Origin: Notolepis coatsorum
Taxonomy: Eukaryota > Chordata > Actinopteri > Aulopiformes > Paralepididae
Assembly (NCBI GenBank): GCA_963971535.1
Contig: OZ020589.1
Coordinates: 52,655,509-52,719,508, forward strand
DNA: 64,000 nucleotides
Reading direction: 5' to 3'
Shown: positions 45,630 to 57,515 of the stretch, piece by piece
Position numbering within the stretch: position 1 is the first letter of the stretch
Layout of the letters: each line of letters begins with the position of its first letter
Made by a program: the position numbers and the translations under genes
The notes under the pieces: generated by a model
Database searches by the model: none
What the model was told of the DNA's origin: nothing
The model's input: only the letters and a program-made list of their open reading frames with translations

Positions 45630-46020
45630 ATGTATTTTTTTTTTGTATTTAATTTTTTTATTATTTTTTAAACAAACATAAACAAACATGACAACACACG
45701 ATTAGATATACAAGCATTGTAAAACAGTGTACATCAGTTAACTCATCGTTTGGATAAATGTCTTATACAAGATATACCCCTAATACCTGCTATCTATTCC
45801 CCTACACACATATGCTCCTGCTCGCACCCCCCGCCCTGGACCCCCCCATGGATAATCCATCCATTATCCTTCGCTCCTAACCAAACACTACCATTAAATG
45901 CTAGCTTTTATTCTCTCCACCACTTCTAACCACATTGTCAATTTGGATTCATTGAGACCCAAAATTCTTGCTGTAGATATTTCTAGATAAATCACATCGA
46001 GATATGTAAGAATCCAGACC
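45630..46020 (-). mobile_element. L1-type LINE 3' end, inverted
   Basis: Reverse complement of the 3' part of 8280-8990: shared GGTCTGGATTCTTACATATC, then GAGCATATGTGTGTAGGG and the A-rich end. This copy lacks the hAT MITE found at 8542-8870. Confidence 0.8.
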
Positions 46021-46328
46021 TTTCGGCACTCAAAGATGTCTTATAATTGTAATATATTTAAAGTATGCCTCCTCTGTATGGATAGAAAATTATTATTTAT
46101 ATTATTTTATTTAACAAAATAATATATCTCTATAACCAAAGTTACTCAACATGCTTTATTATGCCTGAAGTAATCTCTCTGACAAATCTCAATTGTACGA
46201 AAATAACTTAAAAATCAACCTATAACAAAATAATAGCTCCTGTTCTGTATTAGAAAATCCAGCTTTAAAAATTATATCTTTGTATCTTTTCAATGTAATG
46301 TAAATTATAAAATGCAGGGCGCCAGGGT

Positions 46329-47531
46329 GCGTGAATATTAAAGGCAACCAACTTGTGTTCGGCTTTTCTCTGATTGGCCGCGCCCCCCCCGCCCCCACGC
46401 GCAGGCAAGCGCAGTCGTCCCACGTCCCAAATGAAATCCAAGGAGCGCGCGCGAGCGGCAGCGCGGGCAACCAACTTGTGGCTGCTGTTCCAACGCACTT
46501 GTGTTGGGCTGCGGTAGCAGTGGAGCGCTATGAAATGCGCTGAACTAGAAAGCGTAACGTTATTATGTTTCGCGTTTTTAACAACCAACTACCAGATTCA
46601 CTTGTGTATAAACAAAGCCCATACAGTTATGAAATGCGCTGAACTAGAAAGCGTAAGCGTAACGTTATTATGTTTCGTGTTCCATTGATTAACGCCATTA
46701 CCTGCTGTGCTGTAGGAAGCAGAGGTACAGTAAGTTACAGTAGGTGTAGGTTACATGTTTAATCAAAGCCCATACAATTTTTTAGATGAATGATTGTCGA
46801 TATAATATAGAAAACACATCATTATGATATTGTCAGAGGGAGAGGCATGACTTCGCGACAGCCATATTAGACACTCACTGTACATCAGTGTGGAACTGTA
46901 ACGTTATATGTTATTTCGCCCGTGGAGGCTGCTGAGCCTGAAGCGCCAGCGGGGCGACGCGGTGGTTTATCCCCGGCTTTCGTGCGCCGCCGCCGGCTTG
47001 ATACAGCTTCAGCAGCAGCAGCGGCGGTGCTCTGTTGTAGGAAGCCCTTCAATGACAGCGGCGCGCTCTCATATTTTGCGAATGCATAAACTATATCTTA
47101 AATTATGGCTATGTGTCTAATATGGCTGTCGCTTATCAATGACTTCGCGACAGCCATATTAGACACATCGCCATAATTTAAGATATAGTTTATGCATTCG
47201 CAAATATGAGAGCTCTGTCATTGAAGTGGGTGGTGGCAGCATTACTAACAGTAGCGATTTTTATTGTTTTGTCATGACCAAACATAATCCCAACATAGAT
47301 AGGAGGTGTACTGTATGTCAAATGTCGGTCATGTGGTGGAAGAGTTTAGTACAGTCACACAACAGAACACCGCTGTAGTACAGTCACACAACAGAACACC
47401 GCTGGTTCGACCAGCGCTTCTGCCGCGCCGCAAGGGCGTGTGCTAGTGGATTGATTGATTGGCCGTGTGGCCAATCAGAGAAACGCTGAACGAAAAGCTG
47501 AACACAAGTTGGTTGCCTTTAATATTCACGC
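46329..47531. mobile_element. 1.2-kb foldback/TIR element with 9-bp target duplication
   Basis: Starts GCGTGAATATTAAAGGCAAC and ends with its reverse complement GTTGCCTTTAATATTCACGC; the inverted repeats extend about 55 bp. The flanks CGCCAGGGT at 46320-46328 and 47532-47540 are an exact 9-bp duplication, the length typical of Mutator-like elements. The inside has a GC-rich left part and a long palindrome (47048-47226), no transposase. It sits in a tRNA-related SINE. Confidence 0.8.
47048..47226. repeat. Large palindrome
   Basis: 47066-47132 is the near-perfect reverse complement of 47147-47212, around a 14-base loop. Words such as GCATAAACTATATCTTAA and CTAATATGGCTGTCGC pair with their complements. 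Weaker pairing extends to 47048 and 47226 (CTTCAATGACAG / CTGTCATTGAAG). Confidence 0.85.
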
Positions 47532-47640
47532 CGCCAGGGTGGCACACCACGTAACGCACTGCGGTGCAACACGGCCATCCCGAGTTCGACTCCCGGACCC
47601 GGCGACTTTTGCAGAATGTCTTCCCCCATCTATCCTCCCA
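47532..47640 (+). mobile_element. tRNA-related SINE fragment
   Basis: GCCAGGGTGGCACACCACG, then the B box GAGTTCGACTCCCGG and CCCGGCGACTTTTGCAGAATG. The first bases continue from 46312-46328 on the other side of the foldback element. It is a typical fish tRNA-SINE head and body, not a functional tRNA. Confidence 0.6.
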
Positions 47641-47647
47641 TACTTCC

Positions 47648-47800
47648 TCTGATTGATTGATTGAAACGTTTATTAACAGATTGCAGAATGGGTACAATAC
47701 AGTACAGCTCAATACACACAATTGTTAAGGGGATGCAGACCAGAGAAAGACTTTCGTCTTGTTTACATCAGGGTCCCCCATTTTCAATTCATCATATATC
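47648..47800 (-). mobile_element. LINE 3' end (family of 34400-35097), inverted
   Basis: Starts with TGATTGATTGATTG, then GTTTATTAACAGATTGC and GGGTACAATACAGTACAG, the reverse complement of the 3' end at 34975-35098. Confidence 0.75.
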
Positions 47801-47825
47801 TCTCATATATCTCTCTCTGCTGGAC

Positions 47826-47990
47826 TTCAAGTTTCAAGTTCAAGTTTCTTTATTAGTTGTCATAGAAAATAAAATACAGAATACTTCTCTATGAAATGCT
47901 TTTTTCTGTTATGAGCTCCTGGGAGTGTGCTAGATAAAAGTAGATAAAAAGTATAAAATAGAATAGAAAGTCAAAAGTACATAAGCACAA
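47826..47990 (-). mobile_element. LINE 3' tail (ACTTGAA family), inverted
   Basis: CAAGTTTCAAGTTCAAGTTT followed by ATTAGTTGTCATAG and ATACAGAATACTT, matching 2731-2800 in the same orientation. Confidence 0.7.
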
Positions 47991-47999
47991 AGGATTTTT

Positions 48000-50900
48000 T
48001 TTAGATGTTTATGTCTTATTGAGACATGGCAAAGTCAACAGGACTTCCTCCCACTCAACCAAGCCACACACCCCCAGATTATGTTTATATCCAGAAGCCA
48101 CGTTCTCAGGGTCGTGGTGGTGGGTGTAATACATCGAGCTGACTTCCTGGTCAAAGAGCGCCCAGTGTCACATCCTTTTAGTGTGGTTTTCTCACTACCT
48201 GGGCCTACACCACTCCATATAGTCCTCATCTACCGCCCCCAAAGCCTCCACCACCTTCATGTCCGACCTGTCTGAACTCCTCACCACTGTCTGCGCTATG
48301 TGCTCATCCACACTCCTGCTTGGGGACTTCAATATCCATGTGGACAATACCAGCTTGATCTCCTTTCACTATTGAATTGCTTCAACATGTCACAGCACAT
48401 CAAAGGTCCCACCCACACCAAAGGCCACAAACTAGATATTGTGTGCTCCACTGGCACAACCCCATCCGATCTACAGTGTCTCAACCTAGCTGTGTTTGAC
48501 CACCATGTTGTCCTTTTCACCATTCCTGCTTCCCTGCCCAAGCTGCGAAATGCATGCACCATCACCTACAGGAACATTAAAACAGTGCACCAGTCCTGAC
48601 CAACCTGCTAACCACCCACCTGGCTTCAGCTCCCCCCAGCACCCTGGTGGATGATCTGGTTGCCCACTACAACTCTCTCTCTCGATTATCCCGCAGCCTG
48701 GACTCTCTTTCCCCCATTATAACCCGGACTGTCAACTACACCCGTCCTGCCCCCTGGTTCACCACTGAACTTCGCACCTTGAAGGCTGTCGGCCACCAAT
48801 TGGAGAGGCTATCCGGCCTCACCATCCACCGCAAAGCCTACAAAGACCATGTGGCGCGGTACAAGGATGCCTTGGCCAAGGCCAAGTACCGATACTACTC
48901 CACCCTCATCAACAACCAGCAAAACCACCCCAGAAGGCTTTTCACTACCATCAACCACCTGCTCTCCCCCATTGTCACCCCTCACCCTCCATCTATCACC
49001 ATCTCTCAGTCCCTGCCCCCTCCCCTTCCACTCACAGTCCAGTGTGTAATGGGGTGAGGGTGCTGGGCACTGCACTTCCCCCTGCTGTTCGTCAGTGTTC
49101 CCTCTCCTCCTTTGCACCTGTTGACGCTCTCCTAAGCTGGTCACCAAGGCCAAAGCCTTCATCTGCTCCCTTGACCATTTGCCCACAATCCTGGTCAAAG
49201 CTGGCCTACCTGTTGTGCCCTACCATAGTGGGAATAATAAATTCCTCCCTAGAATCGGGCAGGGTACCTTCATGTTTTAAGACAGTGTATGTCACACCCA
49301 TATTAAAAAAGCCTGGTCTGGACCCAGATGACCTTGGTAATTACCGGCCGACCTCAACCTTCTTTTCCTAAGCAAGATCCTGGAAAGAGCAGTGGCTGCC
49401 CAACTTCAGCTGGGGCACCTGTCCAACCATGAGCTCTATGAACCCTTCTAATCTGGCTTCAGGAAACACCACAGCACCGAGACTGCCCTCACCAAGGTCA
49501 CCAATTACCTCCAATTGCCACTCTGGTCACATCAGCCTCATCCCCCTGGATCTATCTATGGCCTTTGACACTGTCTCCCACTCCATTCTCCTCAACCACC
49601 TCTCTGACCATCTGGGTGTCACTGGGATTGCTCGCACCTGGTTCGAGTCCTACCTTACATACATAAAACAGTCCATCTCCATCAGTAACTCCACCTCCAC
49701 CCCTGCCCCAGTCAACCAAGGCGTGCCTCAGGGTTCCATTCTTGGTCCACTCCTCTTCACTATCTACATGCTCCCCCTTGGTCACAACATCCGGAAACAC
49801 GGCCTCAATTTCCACTCTTATGCTGATGACACTCAGCTTTACATCAGCACCTCACCCTCCACTCCTCTCCCCCCACAACACCCCATCAACTGCCTCCTTG
49901 ACATAAAGGCCTGGATGTCATCCAACTGTCTTAAACTAAATAGCAAGAAGACAGAGCTCATGGTTGTGGCCAAGCAATCACTGCTCCGGAAGGTTGGAGA
50001 TCTCCTTCTAGAAGTTGATGGCTACTCCATCCACCCTTCCCCAGAAGTCTGCAACCTGGGTTTCATACTGGACTCTACCCTCTCATTTCATTCACATTAA
50101 ATCAATAACCAAATCGACTTTTTTCAACCTCAAAAATATATCCAGACTCCGACCATCTCTCCCTGACTCCGTAGCAGAGCACTCACTCCACTCCACTCCT
50201 TTATCACCTACCGTCTGGACTACTCCAATTCAGTCCTTGCAGGGTTACACAGCAATGCCCTGAACAGGCTGCAATATGTCCAAAACTCAGCTGCTAGGGT
50301 TCTCACCCACACCAAGCCCTGGCACCACATCACTCCCACCCTCATCCACCTCCACTGGCTTCCAGTCAAGTCCTGCATCAACTTTAAGATCCTCCTCATC
50401 ACCTATAAATCCCTTCACTCCCTTGCCCCCCGGTACCTATCTGACCTCCTCCATCCCTACATCCCACCCCGGAGGCTGCAGTCCTTTAACTCTGGTCTCC
50501 TCTCCATCCCCACCACTAACCTGTGCACTGTCGATCCCAGAGCCTTCTCTGTTGCCACACCCACCCTCTGGAACTCCCTCCCTACAGACATCCACAACGC
50601 TACAACCCTGGACTCCTTCAAATCACAACTCAAATATTACCTCTTCATCAAATGTATTAATGACTCTGCCTGACTTCCCTCTTTACTCAATTGCCCCTCT
50701 GATTTGCTTCCCCTTAGTTTGTCCCCCTCCTCTGTTAACACATTCGGGGCCATTGGGATTAGACGGGGTCCACTCTATACGGCCAGCATATCATAACAAC
50801 CTTTCATTGTGCGTGAGGCTGTTTGTAGAGCTAAATCTATACTTTATATTATTGCTATCTGTCCATTCTCATTGTCAATTGACACTATAAACCGTCCCTT

Positions 50901-51281
50901 CAATATGCCTTAAATAAATATTTTTTTCATCAATACGTTCCCATTTTATAGCGTCTTGAATATGAACATTATAGCAGAATGTTCTGGGGTATTTCCTGGA
51001 ACGCGAGATATAGGGTGCTAAGCTAATAACGTTAAATCGAATGGCGTTTCGGCTATAGACAAGCTAGAGTTAAAACTCAAAATGCATATTGTCGGTATCA
51101 TGGTCCACCATGAATGCATGAAAGGGGGGGGATATTACAATGGAATAAAAGCCAAAACAACCCTTTAAGCATGGCGCCGAAACACGTATATATACGTGGT
51201 TGGCCCAGAATGTGTTAAGAGCCTTGGGTTTCCTGGAATGCGCTATATAAATGTAAGTCATTATTATTATTATTATTATTA
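48000..51281 (+). pseudogene. L2-type LINE with endonuclease and RT, decayed
   Basis: Endonuclease remains lie at 48010-48590 in several frames: YVYIQKPRSQGRGGG, LIYRP, LLGDFNIHVD. A linker frame lies at 48647-49057. The RT begins near 49170 and its main open piece is 49429-50100, with LDLSMAFDTVSHSILL (motif A), GVPQGSILGPLLFTIYMLPL (motif B) and SYADDTQLY (motif C). The C-terminal end (50100-50670) has NRLQYVQNSAARVL, PRAFSVATPTLWNSLP and a final stop, reached only with frame changes. The 3' end (51219-51281) has CGCTATATAAATGTAAGTC and (ATT)n. Many stops and shifts make it non-functional. A piggyBac MITE interrupts the 3' region. Confidence 0.85.
50739..51214. mobile_element. 476-bp piggyBac-like MITE
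   Basis: Flanked by TTAA (50735-50738 and 51215-51218). The inverted ends are CACATTCGGGGCC and GGCCCAGAATGTG. Removing it rejoins the L2 LINE 3' region. No transposase. Confidence 0.85.
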
Positions 51282-51968
51282 AGTTCAATAAATGCACAAT
51301 GTCTCCAAAGTCAAAGAGTAATAAATGTTTGCCATAATGGAGCAGCCCTACCTGACATAAGAACAACATGGTCCGCTGTGTGAATCTGGTCAAATGAGTA
51401 TATACTTTTCTGTCCAATGATTTGTGATCACATAATTCTGCAGCAAGTAAAAATGGTACCTGTCATTGTTACAAAAAAAAGAAAAGGAAAAAAGTCAGTG
51501 GCTTACTTAATTTGGTCCAATTTGTGAGTTATCTGCCTCCATTCAAGCAGACTGCAAAAGCAGTATGGAATAATGGTAACTGACAGTACCTCACAGGGGC
51601 TATAAAACCCCATGGTCACAATTAATTTGACGGCAATATATTCAATATCATTAAGATTACCTTAACTCATTCTGCGCCAAACCCGAGATTTCTTGTGTTT
51701 CAAATTCAAGCGTTGAGCGCCAAACCCGAGATATCGCGGGTTTAGTTTCCTTTCCTTTTTTTCGATGTTATCATACTAGGCACGCGCACAGGCCTTGTGA
51801 GTGTGGATTGGACCGGCAATGACGATTGAATCCTGCCAGGTGGCAGTATCACCTACCTTATGAACATGCATGGGCCCCACAGCCCCCAAACAACCACAGC
51901 CCCCAAAACAACTAGGGAATCTACTAGTAGGTTGCGAGAAGCTGTGAGCAGGACGTGATCGCCTAGAG
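51282..51968. other. No gene; piggyBac-like left end
   Basis: At 51662 TTAA is followed by CTCATTCTGCGCC, the piggyBac-type terminus seen at 27278 and 50739. CCAGGTGGCAGTATC near 51837 is also shared with the 27.4-kb element. The matching right end was not found; it may lie beyond the hAT insertion at 51969 or be lost. Confidence 0.5.
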
Positions 51969-52189
51969 CAGGGAGGGGCAACTGGCGGCCCGCGGGCCGC
52001 ATACGGCCCTCACCGACGTTCCATGCGGCCCCAGGCCAATATAATAATAAAAAAAAAAAAAAAAATTATTTTTTTATTTTTTTTATTTAAACTTTTTTTT
52101 GTATTGTATTCGACTAAGAAGAGTTGGCAGTCGACTATGGCTCCTTTCGATCGATTAGTCGACTATTTGACTAATAGGGGTCAGCCCTA

Positions 52190-53130
52190 GTGTGGACATA
52201 TGAAACGCTGTTGAAAGTGCCGTGCAGCAATATGGGGGTTTTGATAAACTGTCGGCTGTTGTTACCGATGGAGCACCGGCAATGAAAGGAAAACGCACAG
52301 GATTCGCCGGGCTTCTAAGGCAGAGTGGCGTTGAGTGTCCAATGCTGCACTGCATTATACATCAGGTAAGTTCGCTAACATAATTTCCATCTATTGTGGG
52401 TCACTAATAATGACCAATGCGAGTCGAGTGTAGTAAAATTATATGCAAGAGTCGTTAAATCGCTTTTCTTTTTTTTTATCTGATATAGGAGGCTCTCTGT
52501 GCCAAGAAGCTTGACTACTACAGCCATGTTATGGATTTGGTTACCAAGGTTACCAATCTAATTCGTGGAGGCAACAGGTCACTAAACCATAGAAAGTTTG
52601 TCTCCTTTTTGGAAGAGATGGACACTGATTATGGCGACTTGCAGCTACACACAGAAATCCGATGGCTGAGCCGTCGGAAAGTACAGGAGCGACATTGAAA
52701 CACTGCAAATGCAATTCAATGATCGGTTTGAAGATTTCAACGGCATGCAGTCACGGATAGCGCTGTTTGCCGGCCCCCTCACCACTACGGTGTCAGAGCA
52801 GCCCCCACCGTTGCAGCTTGAACTGGGCGAGCTACAGTCAGATCCTTTTTTTCAAGCAAAGAGAAATGAGAGGGGAATTTCGTTTTGGAAACTGCTACCT
52901 GAGCCCCGCTTCCCACTCCTCAGGGACTTTGCCCTCTCTATGGCCAGTATGTTTGGGAGCACATACATATGTGAGAGCAATTTCTCAAACATGAAGCACA
53001 TCAAGTCAAAGGAGAGAAACAGGCTGTCGGATGAAACATTATTTCATCTGATGCAGATTGCATGCACAAACATTGAAGTTGACATTCCTGCCATTGTGCG
53101 CCAACAAGAGAGACCACAAGTGTCTCATTA
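52190..53130 (+). pseudogene. hAT transposase remnant (ZBED/GTF2IRD2-like)
   Basis: First piece 52217-52371: GGFDKLSAVVTDGAPAMKGK and CPMLHCIIHQ, followed by a GTAAGT donor. After an intron of about 120 bp the second piece (52489-52698) reads EALCAKKLDYYSHVMD, FVSFLEEMD and EIRWLSRRKV and ends in a stop. A third piece, 52709-53131, starts MQFNDRFEDF and ends with YICESNFSNMKHIKSKERN and RLSDETLFHLM, the hAT dimerisation region. The catalytic D of TDGAP and the C-terminal region survive; the start (BED finger) and middle are deleted. The family name is from motif memory. Confidence 0.75.
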
Positions 53131-53272
53131 AAGACAGGGGGGGAGGAGATGATGAAGAGGTGTAGAGGGGGGGGGGGGGGAGGAGATGATGAAGAGGTGT
53201 AGAGAGGGGGGAAGAGATGATGAAGAGGTGTAGAGAGGGGGGGGAGATGATGGAGAGGTGTAGAGAGGGGAC

Positions 53273-53312
<40 letters not shown>

Positions 53313-53447
53313 ACCATTATTGACCCACTGTGGGGCGAGGGTGAATGTCATGCCAGTTTGATAAAGGGTCAATGGGAGGCATGTAGTATTGCACTTTACT
53401 TTACTTGCACTTTACTTGTTTACTTTTGTAGTGTTCAGATAACACTA

Positions 53448-53727
53448 ATAACACAAACACAAAGCAGCATTCCTGCTGCATTTCACTACAACAGTAAATC
53501 AAAAGTGCAATAATAAATGATTTAGTTAAATGTATACACTTTTATCCTGCTACTAAACAAAACATTCCTGAGTGCGTCATATCCATAACATGCATTTCAG
53601 TGTTATAATGTTTTGTTTAGTAGCAGGATAAAAGTTTATACATTTAACAAAATCATTTATTATTGCACTTTTGATTTACTGTTGTAGTGAAATGCAGCAG
53701 GAATGCTGCTTTGTGTTTGTTGAGCAG
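53448..53727. repeat. 280-bp palindrome inside the hAT
   Basis: 53448-53567 is the near-perfect reverse complement of 53609-53727, with about 40 bases between. Shared words: GCAGCATTCCTGCTGCATTT, AGTGCAATAATAAATGA, ATCCTGCTACTAAACAAAAC. Confidence 0.88.
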
Positions 53728-54021
53728 TGGGCTTTAAGTTCATACATTTATTTTATTATTGTATATATTTGGGGTTACACAGCAATACTTTTAAATTCAG
53801 CTGTTTATAAATTCATAAAGTTGAAATTGCATTACTAAATGCATTTGAAATGGAATAAAAACAAAGTTACAACAAATTATAATTGTTTATATACCTTGTG
53901 ACTATTAGGGCTATTTGAGTGATGGGGTACTACTGGCGGGACTGCCGATAAACAATGCGGCCCCCCAGATTGATTGTGGACATTTTGTGGCCCTCACCAT
54001 ATACAAAGTTGCCCACCCCTG

Positions 54022-54941
54022 GCCTAGAGCGAACTATTGGATATTATGAAAAAGACTAAATGGATTATATGGATGATGATTATGGATGATAAGGTGCGTT
54101 TCCACCAGACTATGTTGGACTATGTTGGACTCAGCACTACTGGTAAAAATGTAAAAAAAACTATAATCAAACCGACCAATGAGGAAACCTATTCGGCTCC
54201 GTCTATAGTCTGGCCCGAGCAGATATAGTAGATGAAGAAGCCAACGGATGAGGGCTACCTAACGCTATATGTATTGATCCTGTTCTGATTCAAGACACTT
54301 GGACTCGAAGTGAGAAATGGAGTACCTCTAAAACAAAGGTAATGTCTATTTTACATCTACTTTACCGAAACCCCATCTTAAAACATGCGTTTGTATGATT
54401 GCAGCGTCTGAACCCCCCCCCCCCCCCCCCCCCGATGCCTTTGTGAAGAAACATATGGTCGTGTTTACCTTTGACCTGGCAATAATATAGGTTTCAGGCG
54501 AGCAGCTGCGAGATTTGCGCATACACTGCACAAAACACACTATCTCACGATCTAATACTAATTCTTATTTCTTACCATTTTTGCAGTGTGGAGTTACAGT
54601 ATCTCTCCTGATTGGATAAAGTGGGAACGGGATACCAGAAAATGTATTGTCTGTTTACTGCAGAGTGGAGGGACTGGGAGAGCCATGTTACTGACCAAAC
54701 ACTCTATATATAGAGTGAATATAGAGCTATTTTTTGAACATGTAGATCACCACAGCACCTTTAAAAGGCCACATTGCCGTGTAGCACAAAATCTAAAATA
54801 GCAGGATGAATTGGACTGTGCTCTGTAATTATGGAGTTGAAGAGGGTAAAAAAAGAGGGCGAGTAGAGTGGTGTGTCAAAATTCAGCATACATTTACAGC
54901 TGAACCAAATGGATTATAAAACCATCTCACTTCACGTAGTA
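54022..54941. other. No gene recognised; poly-C run
   Basis: Contains a 21-base C run (54413-54433). TGGACTATGTTGGACT is a small doubled word near 54112. No exon or transposase motif is visible. Part may belong to the piggyBac-like element starting at 51666. Confidence 0.35.
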
Positions 54942-55170
54942 GTTATATATCACAATGGCTCTGCTCAGCGTCATAGTGGCAATACTCTTCACGTCAGTAC
55001 TTGCACTGAAATAAATGTTCACAATGTACCTTTATATACCATCATCTGTCTGGCCACACCCCCATCCGCTTACCTACATAAGCAGGTGTGTGGCCATACC
55101 ATCATCTCCTTCTTCAATTTTCACCACAAAGAAGTGCCTGTATACCAGCACTTGAGCTAGGTTGTTTAGT
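54942..55170. repeat. 5' terminal inverted repeat of DIRS copy B
   Basis: Reverse complement of 62260-62467 (shared GCGTCA, TTGCACTGAAATA, CTGGCCACACCCCCATCCGC, TAAGCAGGTGTGTGGCCATA). The tip starts GTTATATATCAC. Confidence 0.75.
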
Positions 55171-55919
55171 ATGAAGAAAGGAGAACAGAAGAGCAAGGAG
55201 ATACGTTGACGTTTTGCTTTGTTTTCTCTCTCACTATTTTCGAGAAAATACGGCGATAATGTCTTCGTCACTGGGGTGTCTGGAAGATGATGATCATTCT
55301 GATCTCCACCGGCTTTTTCGTATTAGGGGCTCGCGTCGCTGGTCTAAATCCCCACCTGCAGTCCTCCAAAGCTGCGGCTGGATAGGTATTGAAGCTCCGG
55401 TTCTACAGCTGGACTGCAGGAGGCACCGGCTGTTTGTGAGACATTGGTTGCCTCTGGGCTGGGTGAGTGATGTTTTGCTATGCGGGCGCCGGTTGTATTG
55501 CTAATGCTATGGGGGTTAGCTGCACAATTTTACGAAGGCCGGCCCCAGATTGGGGTCCTCTGTTCGGCCTCTTAGGCGACGGACGGAGGGTCCTGGTTTG
55601 AAGCCCATAATGGTCAAACTAGTGGGCCGCGACCGAGATCTGGTTTAAACCCGGGGTTCTCTGGACGAGCGGATGCTTCTCTGCTTCAAATGAATGAAAG
55701 ATTAAACCCTAAGCACGTGGAAAAGTGGGTCTGGATCTTCGTTATCGGAAGTTCCATGCTCAAGTCGGCTGCAGCCCATACGGGAATTGTGCAGACTCCG
55801 CTGTATGTCTGTTAAATCACAGTTGAAAACTGTGTTGACATTTCTTTTTCTCTTCTCTCTTAGGATGAGGAGGGACTCAGACGGCGGCCTGTCTGAAGTG
55901 TGGCTTATTATGTTCTTGT

Positions 55920-57515
55920 CCCCCTTCATCATTCACGAGGACAAAGTGAGAGCTGTCTTCAAAAAGACCAATAAAAGGAAAGCCTCCGGGCCTGACCTCC
56001 TCTCATCTGCAGTGTTCCACTACTGTGCAGACCAACTGGCCCCTGTCTTCACTGACATATACAATACATCTCTACAACTCTGTTCAGTCCCTCAGTGCTT
56101 TAAGCAATCCACCATCATCCCAGTCCCCAAAACCACCAAAATAACCTGTCTCAATGACTACAGACCTATAGCCCTTACATCAGTAGCAATAAAATCATTT
56201 GAACATCTGGTCCTGGACTACCTCAAAACTGCCACAGAACCCCACATGGACCCACACCAGTTTGCATACCGGACCAACAGGTCAGTAGAGGACGCCATCA
56301 AACTGGCTCTCCACCACACTCTACAGCACCTGGAAACCCCCAACACCTACACCCGTATTCTGTTTATTGACTTCAGCTCAGCTTTTAACACCATCTCCCC
56401 CAATAATCTGTTCCATAAGCTACAGGACATTGACATCAACCCCACCATCAACCACTGGATCCTCAATTTCCTCACCAATAGAACCCAAACTGTCAAAGTA
56501 AACAACAAATCATCCCGCCCTCTGACCCTCAGCACTGGGGCCCCCCAGGGCTGCGTCCTTTCCCCTTGGCTCTTCTCCCTCTACACCAACCAGTTCACCC
56601 CCCTGGACAGCTCAGTCAAGGCCTTCAAGTACGCCGACGACACCACCATCCTGGGCCTCATCTCCAACAACGACGAGTCCATTTACCGGCAGGAGGTGGA
56701 CAGAGCAGTGAGGTGGTGTGCATCCAACAACCTCCTGCTCAACACCTCCAAAACCATGGAAATTGCCATAGACTTCAGGACTTAAAAAAAAACACCCATA
56801 CTCCCAATAACCATCGCAGACCAACCCATAACCCTAACTGATTCATTCAAGTTCCTCGGCACCCACATCAGCAATAAACTCAAATGGGACATTAACACCA
56901 CTGCCATCATCAAAAAGGCCCAGCAGCGCCTGTACTTCCTCAGACAACTGAGGAAGTACAGAGTCCAACAACACCTGCTGGTCCAATTTTACACTGCCAT
57001 AATTCAAAGTATCCTCACCTCATCCATCACAGTCTGGTACGGTTCCACGGACAAACACACTAAACACAAACTCCAACGCATCATCAAGACAGCCTCCAAA
57101 ATAATTGGCTGTCCCCTCCCCTCTCTGGACTCCATCTACACCTCACGCACAGTCACCCGCTCTGTTAAAATAGTCAACGACCCCTCTCACCCAGCACACC
57201 ACTTATTCCAGCACATGCCCTCAGGTCGCTACAGGTCCATCCTAACCAGACACACACGTTTCACAAACAGTTTTTTCCCCACAGCAGTCCGAACACTGAA
57301 CACCCTGGCCCGCCCCCCTTTGCACAAACGGGCAAGCATCTGTCACCGACCGACACTGTTACCGTGACTGTCCTATATGTATACTATTTATGTATATATG
57401 TTTTGATGTTTTTGATGTTTGATGTCTGTTTCATGTTTGATATAACCAGTGCTCAACATCTGTACCGAAAACAATTACCACCAACCATCGTTGTGTGGCA
57501 TTAAAGTATCTTGTA
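55920..57515 (+). pseudogene. L2/CR1/Rex-type LINE, RT part, one nonsense codon
   Basis: Inserted into DIRS copy B, where copy A reads through. The frame from 55921 contains KASGPDLLSSAVFHYCADQL, NDYRPIALTSV, FIDFSSAFNTISPNNLFHKL (motif A), GAPQGCVLSPWLFSLYTN (motif B) and KYADDTTILGL (motif C). It meets TAA at 56783-56785 in front of an A run and then continues in the same frame (FKFLGTHISNKLKWD, AQQRLYFLRQLRKY, SFFPTAVRTLN) to a stop near 57367. The 5' part including the endonuclease is missing. The tail is repeated GTATCTT. TCTTGT at both junctions is the probable target duplication. Confidence 0.85.

Larger units (their letters stand above)
51969..54021 (+). mobile_element. 2.05-kb hAT element with deleted transposase
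   Basis: Ends CAGGGAGGGGCAACTGGCGG and ...AAAGTTGCCCACCCCTG. Exact 8-bp duplication GCCTAGAG at 51961-51968 and 54022-54029. It carries parts of its transposase gene (52190-53130), a fragment of another hAT end (TCAGCCCTAG near 52180), an (ATT)n repeat (53275-53311), GA/GGGG-rich minisatellite repeats (53140-53270) and a long palindrome (53448-53727). Confidence 0.9.

Noticed and set aside
54037-54228. 63-codon frame after the hAT element
   Set aside because: No recognisable domain, no splice context, biased towards I/M/K from AT-rich DNA.
56783-56800. Frameshift at the A run in the LINE of copy B
   Set aside because: The frame continues correctly past the TAA without a shift, so it is a nonsense codon only.
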